A DNA stretch of 44,049 nt from Halothiobacillus sp. (GCA_018623495.1 JAAZVP010000019.1:1-44049), one strand, 5' to 3'. Shown: positions 34,063 through 43,676, counted from the stretch's first letter. Numbers and translations: made by a program. Notes: generated by a model not told the origin, from the letters alone.

Positions 34063-35331
34063 ATGGAGCGATTGCCGGACAGGCCGGTGCGGTTGGTCCA
34101 GTTGACCGACCCGCACCTGGGCGAGCACGAGGGTGAGCGCCTGCGCGGATTCGACGCCGACCGCCACTGGCGGGCGGCGCTGGAGCATGCGGCCGGAGCG
34201 CTGGCCGAGGCGGACGGCGTGCTGGTCACGGGGGACCTGGTCAACGACGCGGGCGACGGCGCCTATGCCCGCATCCGCCGGCTGGAGGCCTTTACCGCGG
34301 CGCCGGTGCGGGTGATCCCCGGCAACCACGACGATGCCGAGCGCATGCAGGCGTTGTTCGCCGAGGGACAGACGCGCATGGCCCCGGAGCTCAAGCTGGG
34401 GGACTGGGCGATCTTTCTGCTCGACAGCGCGATCCCCGGGCGCACGGAGGGGCGCATCGATTCCGCCGAGCTCGCCCGGCTCGAGGAGCTCGCCCGGCTC
34501 TCGCGCCAGCCGCATCGGCTGGTGGTGCTCCATCACCACCCCGTGGCCCTGGGCAGCGCCTGGCTGGACGCGCTGGGGCTGGAGAACGGCGAGGCCCTGT
34601 TCGCCGCCCTCCAGGGCGATTCCGGGGTGCGCGGCGTGCTCTGGGGGCACACCCACCAGGCCAGCGACATGCACTACGGTCCCATCCGCCTGCTGGGCAC
34701 GCCGGCGACCTCGGCCCAGTTCGCCCGGGGCAGCGAGCGCTTCGCGCTGGACCGCCGGCTGCCGGGCTACCGGTTGCTGGCACTGCATCCCGATGGCGCC
34801 ATCGAGACGTCGGTGCGGCGCTTTCATCCCTGGGTGAGGACGCTGGTGTCGGGCGGCCAGACCGGCGTGGACCGGGCGGCGCTGGAAGTGGCCGAGGCGC
34901 TGGGGATCGAGCACGGTGGCTGGTGCCCGGCGGGGCGTCGGGCCGAGGACGGCCGCATTCCCGACCGCTTCCGCCTGGTGGAGACCGAGCGTGCCGACTA
35001 CCGCCAGCGCACGCGCCGGAACGTCGAGGACAGCGATGCCACGCTGATCCTGGCCCGCGGCGAACTCCGCGGCGGCACGCGGCTGACGGCCAGGATCGCC
35101 GAGGCGGTGGGCCGGCCGCTGTTGTCCCTGGACCTGGACGGGCCGGTGGCACGGGAGCGCTTCGAGGCCTGGCTGGAGACCCACGCGGTGCGCCGGCTCA
35201 ACGTGGCCGGTCCGCGGGAGTCGGGGGAGCCGGGCATCCAGGCGGACGCCGCGGCCTGCCTGACGGGGCTGCTCACCGGCGTCGATGCCCACGGCCGGCC
35301 CATCGGCCGGGGCCGGTCGACGCGGGATTGA
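34063..35331 (+). CDS. Fusion of a calcineurin-like phosphoesterase (CpdA-like) and a SLOG/putative molybdenum-carrier domain
   Basis: In this 422-residue protein, residues 1-250 form a metallophosphoesterase with DPH (16-18), GD (57-58), GNHD (87-90), HHHP (157-160) and GHTH (195-198), the complete metal site of the cAMP-phosphodiesterase CpdA type. Residues about 258-420 match the putative molybdenum-carrier family of the SLOG superfamily: SGGQTGVDRAAL (263-274), GGWCPAGRRAEDG, RNVEDSDATLI and LNVAGPRES (379-387). Both halves look intact, with only a short linker. The ATG follows a GGAGGG ribosome site. SLOG domains bind nucleotide-like ligands, so a combined role in processing a nucleotide signal is inferred, not shown. 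Confidence 0.88.
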   Translation: MERLPDRPVRLVQLTDPHLGEHEGERLRGFDADRHWRAALEHAAGALAEADGVLVTGDLVNDAGDGAYARIRRLEAFTAAPVRVIPGNHDDAERMQALFAEGQTRMAPELKLGDWAIFLLDSAIPGRTEGRIDSAELARLEELARLSRQPHRLVVLHHHPVALGSAWLDALGLENGEALFAALQGDSGVRGVLWGHTHQASDMHYGPIRLLGTPATSAQFARGSERFALDRRLPGYRLLALHPDGAIETSVRRFHPWVRTLVSGGQTGVDRAALEVAEALGIEHGGWCPAGRRAEDGRIPDRFRLVETERADYRQRTRRNVEDSDATLILARGELRGGTRLTARIAEAVGRPLLSLDLDGPVARERFEAWLETHAVRRLNVAGPRESGEPGIQADAAACLTGLLTGVDAHGRPIGRGRSTRD

Positions 35332-35353
35332 CGCCGCCGCGGCAGGCCGGGTT

Positions 35354-35692
35354 TCAGGCGGCGAAGTCCGCCTGCCAGGCCGGGTAGTCGGTGTTGCGGG
35401 CATCGCGCAGGGCGATGCCGGTCTGGAAGCGGTTGCCCACTTCGCGGCTCCAGCGGACCTCGCCGGTGAGCAGGTACTTGCGTCCGTTGCTTTTGCAGCT
35501 CACCCACAATTCGAGCATGGCCCCCGGCAGCAGCGGCTTGTCGAAGTGGATCCGCAGGCCGCTGGCGGAGATGTCGGCGGTGTCGCAGCGGTAGGTGTTG
35601 CCCGCGAGGCTGTCTTCCGGGGCGTGCCGGATCTGGACGTAGAGCCTTTCCTGGCGCGATTCGCGGTATTCCTGGCGGCGCTCGTCGCTCAT
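35354..35692 (-). CDS. PilZ-domain protein
   Basis: This 112-residue single PilZ domain is a predicted c-di-GMP receptor. It has an Arg-rich start (RRQEYRESR, RxxxR) and DISASGLRI (the DxSxxG motif), then a beta-barrel (GEVRWSREVGNRFQTGIAL). It lies between the phosphoesterase-SLOG fusion and pgm; its 3' end is 22 nt from the fusion's stop. Target unknown. Confidence 0.9.
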   Translation of the reverse strand: MSDERRQEYRESRQERLYVQIRHAPEDSLAGNTYRCDTADISASGLRIHFDKPLLPGAMLELWVSCKSNGRKYLLTGEVRWSREVGNRFQTGIALRDARNTDYPAWQADFAA

Positions 35693-35821
35693 CGGAAATC
35701 CTTCTTCAGCAGACGCTGGTCACCATCATGCCACAAGCCGTGGCCCCGGGCCGCCCGGGAAAACCCGCTGGCCGCCGGGTATCGGGCCGCGGGCCGGGGC
35801 GCCGGCGAGGCCACGGGCGTC

Positions 35822-37477
35822 TCAGCGCAGGCCCGCCCCGGCGAAGGCCTGGTCGATCATCGCCTGGGCCTCCTCCTGGATGCGGCCGAGATGGGACTGG
35901 CCGGCGAAGCTCTCGGCGTAGAGCTTGTAGATGTCCTCGGTGCCCGAGGGACGGGCGGCGAACCAGCCGTTGTCGGTGACCACCTTGAGCCCGCCGATCT
36001 CGGCGTCGTTGCCCGGCGCGCGGGTGAGCTTGGCGCGGATGGGGTCGCCGGCCAGGGTCTCGGTGGTCAGCATCTCGGGCGAGAGGTTGGCGAGCACCTC
36101 CTTGCGCTGGCGGTCGGCCGGGGCGTCGATGCGCTGGTAGACCGGGCTGCCGAAGCGGGCCTCGAGGTCGGCGTAGTGGCGGGCCGGGTCGCGGCCGGTG
36201 ACGGCAGTGATCTCGGCGGCCAGCAGGTTGAGCAGGATGCCGTCCTTGTCGGTGCTCCAGGGACGCCCCTGGCGGTCGAGGAAGGCGGCGCCCGCCGATT
36301 CCTCGCCGCCGAAGCCCAGCGAGCCGTCCAGCAGGCCGTCCACGAACCACTTGAAGCCCACGGGCACCTCCACCAGCCGCCGGTCCAGGTCGGCGGCCAC
36401 CCGGTCGATCATCGACGAGGACACCAGCGTCTTGCCCACGGCGGCGGTCGCCGGCCAGTCGGGCCGGTGGCGGAACAGGTAGTCGATGCACACCGCCAGG
36501 TAGTGGTTGGGGTTCATCAGCCCGCCGCCGGGGGTGACGATGCCGTGGCGGTCGTTGTCGGGGTCATTGCCGAAGGCGATGTCGAAGTCGTCCTTGAGCC
36601 CGATCAGGCTGGCCATGGCAAAGGGCGAGGAACAGTCCATGCGGATCTTGCCGTCGCGGTCCAGGCACATGAAGCCGAAGGCCGGGTCGATGCGGCGGTT
36701 GACCACCTCCAGCTCCAGGCCGAAGCGTTCGCGGATGCGGTCCCAGTAGTCCAGGCCCGCGCCGCCCAGCGGGTCCACGCCGATGCGGATGCCGGAGGCG
36801 CGGATGGCCTCCATGTCGATGGCCTCGTCGAGGCTGTCGACGAACGGGGCGACGAAGTCGAAGTCGCGGGTGGTCTTGCGGGCGCGGGCCTCGGCCAGGC
36901 GCACCCGGCGGATCTTGTCCGGTTCGTCGACCATCAGCTCGTTGGCCCGGGCCTGGACCAGGCGGGTGACATCCGAGCCGGCGGGGCCGCCGTTGGGCGG
37001 GTTGTACTTGAAGCCGCCGTCCTCCGGCGGGTTGTGCGAGGGGGTGATGACGATGCCGTCCGCCAGGCGGTGTTCGCGGCCGCGGTTGTGGCGCAGAATG
37101 GCATGGGACACCGCCGGCGTGGGGGTGAAACCGCCGCCCGGCTGCAGCAGGATCTCCACCCCGTTGGCGGCGAAGACCTCGATGGCGGTGGCGAGCGCCG
37201 GCTCGGAGAGGGCGTGGGTGTCGCGGCCGATGAACAGCGGCCCGGTGATGTCCTGTTCCCGGCGGTACTCGACGATCGCCTGGCAGATGGCGGCGATGTG
37301 ATCCTCGTTGAAGGTGCCGGCCAGCGAACAGCCGCGGTGGCCGGAGGTGCCGAAGCTCACCCACTGGCTCGGGTCGTCGGTGTCGGGGTGGCCGGTATAG
37401 TAGGCCGAGACGAGGGCGGGGATGTCGGCGAGGGCCTCCGCGGGCGCGGGTTTGCCGGCTTGGGGATGGACGGACAT
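35822..37477 (-). CDS. pgm: Phosphoglucomutase (alpha-D-glucose phosphate-specific)
   Basis: This 551-residue enzyme interconverts glucose 1- and 6-phosphate. The catalytic serine lies in [21 protein letters not shown] at the N-terminus, [11 protein letters not shown], the metal-binding DNDRHG and the C-terminal [16 protein letters not shown] (phosphate binding) are all present. ATG 37477 has AAGGAG about 6 nt upstream; the frame runs to 37492. It diverges from the UMF1 transporter. Length fits E. coli Pgm (546). Confidence 0.96.
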   Translation of the reverse strand: MSVHPQAGKPAPAEALADIPALVSAYYTGHPDTDDPSQWVSFGTSGHRGCSLAGTFNEDHIAAICQAIVEYRREQDITGPLFIGRDTHALSEPALATAIEVFAANGVEILLQPGGGFTPTPAVSHAILRHNRGREHRLADGIVITPSHNPPEDGGFKYNPPNGGPAGSDVTRLVQARANELMVDEPDKIRRVRLAEARARKTTRDFDFVAPFVDSLDEAIDMEAIRASGIRIGVDPLGGAGLDYWDRIRERFGLELEVVNRRIDPAFGFMCLDRDGKIRMDCSSPFAMASLIGLKDDFDIAFGNDPDNDRHGIVTPGGGLMNPNHYLAVCIDYLFRHRPDWPATAAVGKTLVSSSMIDRVAADLDRRLVEVPVGFKWFVDGLLDGSLGFGGEESAGAAFLDRQGRPWSTDKDGILLNLLAAEITAVTGRDPARHYADLEARFGSPVYQRIDAPADRQRKEVLANLSPEMLTTETLAGDPIRAKLTRAPGNDAEIGGLKVVTDNGWFAARPSGTEDIYKLYAESFAGQSHLGRIQEEAQAMIDQAFAGAGLR

Positions 37478-37514
37478 TGACACTCCTTGCACGCAGGTTG
37501 GGGAACCGGGTGGT

Positions 37515-37531
37515 CCGGGCGCAGCGCCCGG
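37515..37531. repeat. Hairpin CCGGGCG-CAG-CGCCCGG in the pgm/UMF1 divergent region
   Basis: A 7-bp stem with a 3-nt loop. Close by is AATCTAGATT (37553-37562), a perfect 10-bp palindrome just upstream of the transporter start. Either could be a regulator site; no clear promoter pair was found. Confidence 0.4.
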
Positions 37532-37579
37532 GTCGTCGGCGTATCCGGAAAGAATCTAGATTATGCAGGTGGGCGTTGC

Positions 37580-38854
37580 ATGACAATGAAATCCGCCGCG
37601 ATCCCCTCCCGCCGGGTCTGGGCCTGGGCCTTCTACGACTGGGCCAACTCCGCCTTCGCCACGGTGGTGATGGCCGGTTTCTTCCCCCTCTTTTTGCGCG
37701 ACTACTGGGCGGCCGGCGAGTCGAGCGCCACGATCACCTTCTTTCTCGGCCTGGGCAACTCGGCTGCCAGCCTGTGCATCATCCTGCTCGCCCCCTATCT
37801 CGGCGCGGTGGCCGACCAGGGCGGCATCCGCAAGCGCTTCCTCGCCCAGGCCGCGGCACTGGGCATCGCCGCCACCGCCGGGCTGTACTGGCTGGGGCAG
37901 GGGGAGTGGGGCCTGGCGGTGGCCCTCTACGTCACGGCCTCCATCGGTTTCATGGGCGGCAATGTCTTCTACGACGCCCTGCTGGTGGAGGTGGCCCCGC
38001 GTGGCCGCCTGGAGCGCACCTCGGCGCTGGGCTTCGCCCTGGGCTACCTGGGTGGCGGGCTGCTGTTCGCCTTCTGCGTGGTGATGACCCTCCGCCCCGG
38101 CTGGTTCGGCCTGGCCGATGCCGGGGTGGCGGTGCGGGTGGCCTTTCTGCTCACCGCGCTGTGGTGGGCGGTCTTCGCCCTGCCGGTGTGGGTCTTCGTC
38201 CGCGAGCCGCGCCGCGGCCGCCCGCAGGGCACCGGGCGGCTGGCCCGCGCCGGCTGGCGCCAGCTGCGCGAGACGCTGGTACACGTCCGCTCGCGGCGCG
38301 AGGTCTGGTGGTTCCTGCTGGCCTACTGGCTCTATATCGACGGCGTGGACACCGTCATCCGCATGGCGGTGGACTACGGCCGGGCCATCGGTTTCGACAG
38401 CAACGGGCTGATCGTCGCCCTGCTGGTCACCCAGTTCGTGGGTTTCCCGGCGGCCATCCTCTACGGCCGGCTGGGCGAGCGCATCGGCGCGCGCCGCGGC
38501 ATCCTGCTGGGCATCCTCGTCTACGCGGGGGTCACGCTCTGGGCGGCGGGCATGCAGGCGGTGTGGGAGTTCTACGCCCTGGCGGTGGTGATCGGCCTGG
38601 TTCAGGGCGGCATCCAGGCCCTGTCGCGTTCGCTCTACGCCGGGCTGATCCCCCCCGGGCGCACCGCCGAGTTCTTCGGTTTCTACAACGTGCTGGGCAA
38701 GTTCGCCGCGGTCATCGGGCCGGTGATGGTGGGCTGGGTGGGCGCGCTGAGCGGCAGCCCGCGGGTGGGCATCCTCTCGCTGCTGGTGCTGTTCGCTGCC
38801 GGCGCCTGGCTGCTCTACCGGCTGCCCGCGGTGTCACCCTCGTCCGCCGACTGA
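37580..38854 (+). CDS. UMF1/Atg22-family MFS transporter
   Basis: This 424-residue integral membrane protein has about 12 helices. The N-terminus WAFYDWANSAFATVVMAGFF is the hallmark of the UMF1 (Atg22-like) MFS branch. Also typical: APYLGAVADQGGIRKRF, LVQGGIQALSRSLYAGLIPP and EFFGFYNVLGKFAAVIGP. The family exports amino acids or unknown small compounds; the substrate is not known. ATG 37580 follows AGGTGGG; ATG 37586 is close. Its last 40 nt overlap the convergent BrkB gene. Confidence 0.92.
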   Translation: MTMKSAAIPSRRVWAWAFYDWANSAFATVVMAGFFPLFLRDYWAAGESSATITFFLGLGNSAASLCIILLAPYLGAVADQGGIRKRFLAQAAALGIAATAGLYWLGQGEWGLAVALYVTASIGFMGGNVFYDALLVEVAPRGRLERTSALGFALGYLGGGLLFAFCVVMTLRPGWFGLADAGVAVRVAFLLTALWWAVFALPVWVFVREPRRGRPQGTGRLARAGWRQLRETLVHVRSRREVWWFLLAYWLYIDGVDTVIRMAVDYGRAIGFDSNGLIVALLVTQFVGFPAAILYGRLGERIGARRGILLGILVYAGVTLWAAGMQAVWEFYALAVVIGLVQGGIQALSRSLYAGLIPPGRTAEFFGFYNVLGKFAAVIGPVMVGWVGALSGSPRVGILSLLVLFAAGAWLLYRLPAVSPSSAD

Positions 38855-40176
38855 TCCTCCAGCAGGTCGGCCAGGGAGCGGCCGTCGAGGGCCGCGTGCA
38901 CGGCCTGCTCGACGGCGTCGGCCGCGGCGTCGGCGCGGCGGTCGGGCGGGGCCTCGGCGGGCCGGCGGGTCTCGCCGGCCCCGCGGACGGCCGCGAGGAT
39001 GTCGGCCAGCGCCAGCGTGCCCGGTTCGCGTCCGGGGACGTAGGCGACCCGCTCGTCGGCCACCCGCCGCAGGATGCCGGCGTCCTCCAGTTCGTCGAGC
39101 AGTTGCTGGAGGGTGAAGCGCGGCACCACCAGCGCCCGGGCCAGCCCGGTGGCTGTGGGCGGGGCGTCGCCGCGGTGGTAGGCCCGGGCGACCCGGGCGC
39201 AGGCCTCCAGCGCCAGGCGTTCGCGCAGCCGGCCCGAGAGGCGCGGCTGGCGCTGCTCGGCGAGCAGGTACTCCGGGTACTGGTGGTAGAAGGCGATGCT
39301 CGCGCCCACCAGCAGGATCATCCAGCCCAGATACAGCCAGATCATGAACATGATCAGGCTGGCGAAGGCCGAGTAGATGGCGGTGTACTTGGTGGCATTG
39401 ACGATGAAGGCGGTGAACGCCCAGCCCACCGTCTGCCAGAGGATGCCGGCCACCAGCGCCCCGGCGAAGGCCGAGCGCAGCCGCACGCGGGTGTTGGGGA
39501 TGAACACGTAGAGGAAGGTGAAGGCGGCGATGATCATCAGGTAGGGCAGCAGCCGGGTGGTCACGTTGAGCAGGCTGCCGAAGGGCTCGACCTCCGCCAG
39601 TGCCTGCATCAGGTCGCTGTTGAGGATCGAGGCGGAGAAGCCGATCGAGGCGAAGACCAGCACCGGGCCCACGATCAGCACCGACAGGTAGTCGGAGAAG
39701 CGCTGCCCCAGCGGGCGGGTCTGCTGAACGTGCCAGGTGTAGTTGAAGGCCCGCTCGATCTTCTGCATCAGGGCGATCACGGTGTAGAGCAGCAGCCCCA
39801 GGCCCAGGGCCCCGAGCACGCCCACCTTGACGTTCTCGACGAAGTCGATGACCCGGGCGGTGATCTCCGCGCCCTTCTCCCCGAGGGGTGCGAGCATCTG
39901 CAGCAGGAAGGGCTCGATCTGGTTGTGCACGCCGAAGGCCTTGAGCACCGAGAACGACAGCGCCAGCAGCGGCACCAGCGAGAGGAGGGTGGTGTAGACC
40001 AGGCTCATGGCCCGCAGGGTCAGCTGGCCCTCCCGGAACTCGCGTACCATCACCGCCACCACCCGCAGGACGAACACCGCGATCGCCCGTGGCCAGGGCA
40101 GCGCCGAGAGGTCCGGCGTCTCCCAGAGGAAGGCGTGCAGGCGGTGCTTGAGCTGCTCGATGCGGGACGATTCCAT
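38815..40176 (-). CDS. YihY/BrkB-family membrane protein with winged-helix-like C-terminus
   Basis: This 453-residue inner-membrane protein has about six helices in residues 33-300 with the BrkB-family signatures REFREGQLTLRAMSLVYTTL, LLSLVPLLALSF, YLYVFIPNT-like FLYVFIPNTRV and LIMFMIWLYLGWMILLVGA. The family is historically called virulence factor BrkB or (wrongly) RNase BN; function is unclear. Residues about 320-410 (LVVPRFTLQQLLDELEDAGIL) look like a winged helix, and the tail is Ala/Asp-rich. It is divergent from thiD. Confidence 0.9.
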   Translation of the reverse strand: MESSRIEQLKHRLHAFLWETPDLSALPWPRAIAVFVLRVVAVMVREFREGQLTLRAMSLVYTTLLSLVPLLALSFSVLKAFGVHNQIEPFLLQMLAPLGEKGAEITARVIDFVENVKVGVLGALGLGLLLYTVIALMQKIERAFNYTWHVQQTRPLGQRFSDYLSVLIVGPVLVFASIGFSASILNSDLMQALAEVEPFGSLLNVTTRLLPYLMIIAAFTFLYVFIPNTRVRLRSAFAGALVAGILWQTVGWAFTAFIVNATKYTAIYSAFASLIMFMIWLYLGWMILLVGASIAFYHQYPEYLLAEQRQPRLSGRLRERLALEACARVARAYHRGDAPPTATGLARALVVPRFTLQQLLDELEDAGILRRVADERVAYVPGREPGTLALADILAAVRGAGETRRPAEAPPDRRADAAADAVEQAVHAALDGRSLADLLEDQSADEGDTAGSR

Positions 40177-40211
40177 GGACGCTCGCCGGTCGGTCGGATG
40201 GGTGCACGTGG

Positions 40212-40217
40212 TATTAT
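40212..40217 (+). promoter_or_regulatory. Possible -10 element (TATTAT) for thiD-thiE
   Basis: TATTAT (5 of 6 consensus) lies 56 nt upstream of the preferred thiD start. No good -35 at 17 nt. It would exclude the in-frame ATG at 40216 as start. Confidence 0.3.
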
Positions 40218-40272
40218 GGCCGATACCATCGGTCCCGACAGGGGCCTGTCCACCGCGACCGGGAGGGAGTCC

Positions 40273-41097
40273 ATGAGCCCGACCGCCGACAATCCCGTCA
40301 AGCTGCCCACGGTGCTGGTGATGGCCGGTCTCGACCCCACCGGCGGTGCCGGGCTGCAGGCCGACATCGAGGCCATCGCCAGCCAGGGGGCACACGCCGC
40401 GCCGGTGGCCACGGCGCTCACCGTCCAGGACACCCGCGACGTCCAGCGGCTGGTGCCGGTGGAGGCGGAGCTGGTGATGGAGCAGGCCCGCGCGGTGCTC
40501 GAGGACATGCCCGTGGCCGCGGTCAAGCTGGGGGTCATGGGCAGCGTGGAGAACGTGGAGGTGGTCCACTCGCTGCTGCGTGACTACCCCGAGCTGCCGC
40601 TGATCCTCGACCCGGTGCTGGCGGCCGGCGGGGGCCGCGAGCTGGCCGAGGACGGGCTGCTCGAGGCCCTCGACCGGCTGCTGATCCCCCAGGCCACCAT
40701 CGTCACCCCCAACAGCCGCGAGCTGCGCCGGCTGGTGCCCGAGGGCGACTCCCTCCCGGCCTGCGCCATGGCCCTGCTGGACCGCGGTGCCGAATACGTG
40801 CTGGTCACCGGCAGCCACGAGCCCACCGAGTCGGTGGAGAATGCCCTCTACGGCGGCAACCGCCGCCTGGAACACGCCCGCTGGCCGCGCCTGGGACAGG
40901 CCTACCACGGCTCGGGCTGCACCCTGAGCGCGGCGCTGGCCGGGCTGATGGCCCAGGGCCACGAGCCGCTCTCGGCCACCCAGCAGGCCCAGGAATACAC
41001 CTGGAACAGCCTGCATGCCGGCTACCGGGCGGGCATGGGGCAGTGGCTGCCCAACCGCCTTTTCTGGGCCATGGATCCCCCGGAGGAAGGCGGTTGA
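40273..41097 (+). CDS. thiD: Hydroxymethylpyrimidine/phosphomethylpyrimidine kinase
   Basis: This 274-residue ribokinase-fold enzyme phosphorylates HMP and HMP-P for thiamine synthesis. Motifs: VLVMAGLDPTGGAGLQADIE at the start, TALTVQDTRDV, VKLGVMGS, LPLILDPVLAAGGG, ATIVTPNSRELRRL and the C-terminal YHGSGCTLSAALAG with the catalytic GSGC. ATG 40273 has GGGAGGG about 6 nt upstream. thiE overlaps its stop (TTGA). Confidence 0.93.
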   Translation: MSPTADNPVKLPTVLVMAGLDPTGGAGLQADIEAIASQGAHAAPVATALTVQDTRDVQRLVPVEAELVMEQARAVLEDMPVAAVKLGVMGSVENVEVVHSLLRDYPELPLILDPVLAAGGGRELAEDGLLEALDRLLIPQATIVTPNSRELRRLVPEGDSLPACAMALLDRGAEYVLVTGSHEPTESVENALYGGNRRLEHARWPRLGQAYHGSGCTLSAALAGLMAQGHEPLSATQQAQEYTWNSLHAGYRAGMGQWLPNRLFWAMDPPEEGG

Positions 41098-41714
41098 GGC
41101 TCGCCGGCCTGTACGCGATCACCGACAGCGGTCTGCTGCCCGACGCACGTCTCGCCCCGGCGGTGGCCGAGGCCGTCGCCGGCGGCGCCCGCTGGGTCCA
41201 GTACCGCGACAAGCGCCCCGGTGCCGACCGCGAGGCCCTGGCCCGCCGGCTGCGGGACGTCTGCCGGGCAGGGGGCGCCGGCCTGGTCGTCAACGACGAC
41301 GTGGAACTGGCCGCCGCCGTGGGTGCCGACGGCGTCCACCTGGGCCGCGATGACGGGGCCATCGACGCCGCCCGCCGGCGCCTGGGGCCGACGGCCGTGA
41401 TCGGCGCCTCCTGCTACGACAGCCCGGAGCGGGCCCGTGCGGCGGTAGCCGCCGGCGCCGACTACGTGGCCTTCGGCCGCTTCTTCCCCTCGGCCACCAA
41501 GCCGGGGGCGCCGCCGGCCCGGCTGGAGACCCTGGCGTGGGCGGCGGCCGAGCTGCCGGTGCCGGTCTGCGCCATCGGCGGTATCCACGCGGGCAACGCC
41601 GGCCGGCTGATCGATGCCGGTGCCCACCTGGTGGCCGTGGTGGGCGGGGTCTTCGCCAGCGACGACCCGCGCCGGGCCGCGGCGGCGATCGCCGGCCAGT
41701 GGCCCCGGGATTGA
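41094..41714 (+). CDS. thiE: Thiamine-phosphate synthase
   Basis: This 206-residue TIM-barrel enzyme joins HMP-PP and thiazole phosphate. Motifs: [68 protein letters not shown] and [10 protein letters not shown]. The TTG at 41094 is taken as start because it overlaps the thiD stop, has GGAGG 7 nt upstream, and gives the normal length; the frame is open upstream to 41043. With ThiD and ThiL, most late thiamine steps are in this window. Confidence 0.94.
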   Translation: MRLAGLYAITDSGLLPDARLAPAVAEAVAGGARWVQYRDKRPGADREALARRLRDVCRAGGAGLVVNDDVELAAAVGADGVHLGRDDGAIDAARRRLGPTAVIGASCYDSPERARAAVAAGADYVAFGRFFPSATKPGAPPARLETLAWAAAELPVPVCAIGGIHAGNAGRLIDAGAHLVAVVGGVFASDDPRRAAAAIAGQWPRD

Positions 41715-41739
41715 ACCCGCCCCGGCCGCACCCTACGAT
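41711..41739 (+). promoter_or_regulatory. Predicted sigma-70 promoter of hemL
   Basis: -35 TTGAAC (41711-41716) and -10 TACGAT (41734-41739) are spaced by 17 nt, starting inside the thiE stop region and 46 nt before the hemL ATG. Confidence 0.45.
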
Positions 41740-41784
41740 GCTCTTTTCGCCGATCGACAGGACCAATCAAGAGGTAGCCCATTC

Positions 41785-43065
41785 ATGACCCGTTCGCATG
41801 ATCTCTTCCAGCAGGCCCAGACGCACATCCCCGGCGGCGTGAACTCCGCCGTGCGTGCCTTCAAGGGGGTGGGCGGCGACCCGGTGTTCATCGACCACGC
41901 CGAGGGCGCCTGCATGTTCGACGTCGACGGCAAGCGCTACATCGACTACGTGGGCTCCTGGGGGCCGATGATCGCCGGCCATGCCCATCCCGAGGTGATC
42001 GAGGCGGTCAAGACCGCCGCCGAGCGCGGCCTGAGCTTCGGCACGCCCACCGAGATCGAGACCGCCATGGCCGACCGGCTGTGCGAGAGCCTGCCGTCCA
42101 TGGACCTGGTGCGGATGGTCAACTCCGGCACCGAGGCCACCATGAGCGCCGTGCGCCTGGCGCGCGGCTTCACCGGCCGCGACAAGGTGGTCAAGTTCGA
42201 GGGCTGCTACCACGGCCACGTCGACTCGCTGCTGGTGAAGGCCGGCTCCGGCGCGCTGACCATGGGCGTGCCCAACTCGCCGGGCATCCCCGCCGCACTC
42301 GCCGAGCACACCATCACCCTGGAGTTCAACAACATCGAGCAGGTGCGCGAGACCTTCGAGCACCTCGGCCATCAGGTGGCGGCCATCATCGTCGAGCCGG
42401 TGGCGGGCAACATGAACTGCATCCCGCCGGTGCCCGGCTTCCTCGAGGGGCTGCGCGAGGTCTGCGACGAGTACGGCTCGGTGCTGATCTTCGACGAGGT
42501 GATGACCGGCTTCCGGGTCGGCCCGCAGGGCGCCCAGGGCCTCTACGGCGTCACCCCCGACCTCACCGCCCTGGGCAAGATCATCGGCGGCGGCATGCCG
42601 GTGGGCGCCTTCGGTGGCAAGCGCGAGATCATGGAGCACATCGCCCCGCTCGGTCCCGTCTACCAGGCGGGCACGCTCTCGGGCAACCCGGTGGCCATGG
42701 CCGCCGGCCTCAAGACCCTGGAGCTGATCGCCGAGCCGGGCTTCTTCGAGACCCTCACCGCGCGTACTGACAACCTCGTCGAGCAGGTGCTCGAGGCGGC
42801 CCGGGGCGCGGGTATCCCCATGACCGCCAACCACGCCGGCGGCATGTTCGGCTTCTTCTTCTCCGGGGAGGAGCGGGTGGAGAACTTCTACCAGGTCACC
42901 CAGTGCGACATCGACCGCTTCAAGCTGTTCTTCCACGGGATGCTCGAGAAGGGCGTCTACCTGGCCCCGTCGGCCTTCGAGGCGGGTTTCGTCTCCGGCG
43001 CGCACACCTGCGAGGACATCGACGCCACCGCGCTCGCCGCCCGCGAGGTGCTCGCCGGGCTGTGA
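41785..43065 (+). CDS. hemL: Glutamate-1-semialdehyde 2,1-aminomutase
   Basis: This 426-residue PLP enzyme makes 5-aminolevulinate, the first committed heme/tetrapyrrole precursor in the C5 pathway. Motifs: [84 protein letters not shown] (PLP-Lys) and [13 protein letters not shown] 41785 has AGAGG about 10 nt upstream. Length matches E. coli HemL (426). Confidence 0.97.
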   Translation: MTRSHDLFQQAQTHIPGGVNSAVRAFKGVGGDPVFIDHAEGACMFDVDGKRYIDYVGSWGPMIAGHAHPEVIEAVKTAAERGLSFGTPTEIETAMADRLCESLPSMDLVRMVNSGTEATMSAVRLARGFTGRDKVVKFEGCYHGHVDSLLVKAGSGALTMGVPNSPGIPAALAEHTITLEFNNIEQVRETFEHLGHQVAAIIVEPVAGNMNCIPPVPGFLEGLREVCDEYGSVLIFDEVMTGFRVGPQGAQGLYGVTPDLTALGKIIGGGMPVGAFGGKREIMEHIAPLGPVYQAGTLSGNPVAMAAGLKTLELIAEPGFFETLTARTDNLVEQVLEAARGAGIPMTANHAGGMFGFFFSGEERVENFYQVTQCDIDRFKLFFHGMLEKGVYLAPSAFEAGFVSGAHTCEDIDATALAAREVLAGL

Positions 43066-43103
43066 TCCCCTCCGCGGCGGCGGGTTTCCCGGGGCCGGCG
43101 CCG

Positions 43104-43120
43104 GGTTATCGTGGATAACC
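43104..43120. promoter_or_regulatory. Inverted repeat GGTTATC-GTG-GATAACC
   Basis: A perfect 7-bp inverted repeat lies 32 nt upstream of the next gene's ATG and could be an operator or part of its promoter. It lacks a T-tract and is not a terminator for hemL. Confidence 0.4.
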
Positions 43121-43151
43121 TGGAATGATCTCAACCCGAGGAGTTCGAACG

Positions 43152-43613
43152 ATGCGCTGGTTGACCGGTTTGCTTCTCTGGGGGGCCGTCTCCCTGGCCC
43201 AGGCCGCGGACCTGGCGGTGGGCGATGCCTTCCCGGCCATGGAAGTCGAGGATGCCCACGGCGAGACCCACGCGGTGCCCGGCGAGGCGCGCGTGGTCCT
43301 GTTCACCGTCGACAAGGCCGCTGGCGAGGTGGTGACCGAGGCCTTCGGCGAGACCGAGCCGGGCACCCTGGAGCGTGCGGGCATCGCCTATCTCGCCGAC
43401 ATTAGCGGCATGCCCGGGCTGATCACCAAGATGTTCGCCCTGCCCAAGATGCGCGATTATCCCTTCCGCGTGCTCACCCTGCGCGAGGAAGGCGAGGGCG
43501 CGGACCTCCCGAGGCGCGAGGACCGGGTGAGCATCATCCGCCTGGAGGCGGGCCGGATCGCCGGGGTCGAGTACACCGACTCGGCCGAGGACCTGCGCGC
43601 CCTGCTGGACTGA
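43152..43613 (+). CDS. Periplasmic protein with thioredoxin-like fold but no cysteines
   Basis: This 153-residue protein has a signal peptide (about 1-18, ending AQA-AD). DLAVGDAFPAMEVEDAHGE and RVVLFTVDKAA resemble the start of peroxiredoxin/thioredoxin-like proteins, but no cysteine is present, so redox activity is unlikely. YLADISGMPGLITKMFALPKM is a distinctive stretch shared, as far as I recall, with gammaproteobacterial hypothetical proteins. ATG 43152 has GAGGAG about 10 nt upstream. It is the last gene before the terminator at 43643. Confidence 0.75.
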   Translation: MRWLTGLLLWGAVSLAQAADLAVGDAFPAMEVEDAHGETHAVPGEARVVLFTVDKAAGEVVTEAFGETEPGTLERAGIAYLADISGMPGLITKMFALPKMRDYPFRVLTLREEGEGADLPRREDRVSIIRLEAGRIAGVEYTDSAEDLRALLD

Positions 43614-43642
43614 TCGGCGCCGTCTCCTGCAGGCATCGCCCG

Positions 43643-43676
43643 AAACCCGGGGCCTCGCGAGGCCCCGGGTTTTTTT
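43643..43676 (+). terminator. Strong intrinsic terminator
   Basis: A 15-bp palindrome arm AAACCCGGGGCCTCG pairs with CGAGGCCCCGGGTTT and is followed by a run of seven T's (43670-43676). It terminates the gene ending at 43613. A-tract on the other side makes it possibly bidirectional. Confidence 0.9.

Noticed and set aside
38834-40207. Alternative minus frame over the BrkB gene
   Set aside because: Arg/Ala/Pro-rich shadow of the real frame, which has clear membrane helices and family motifs.
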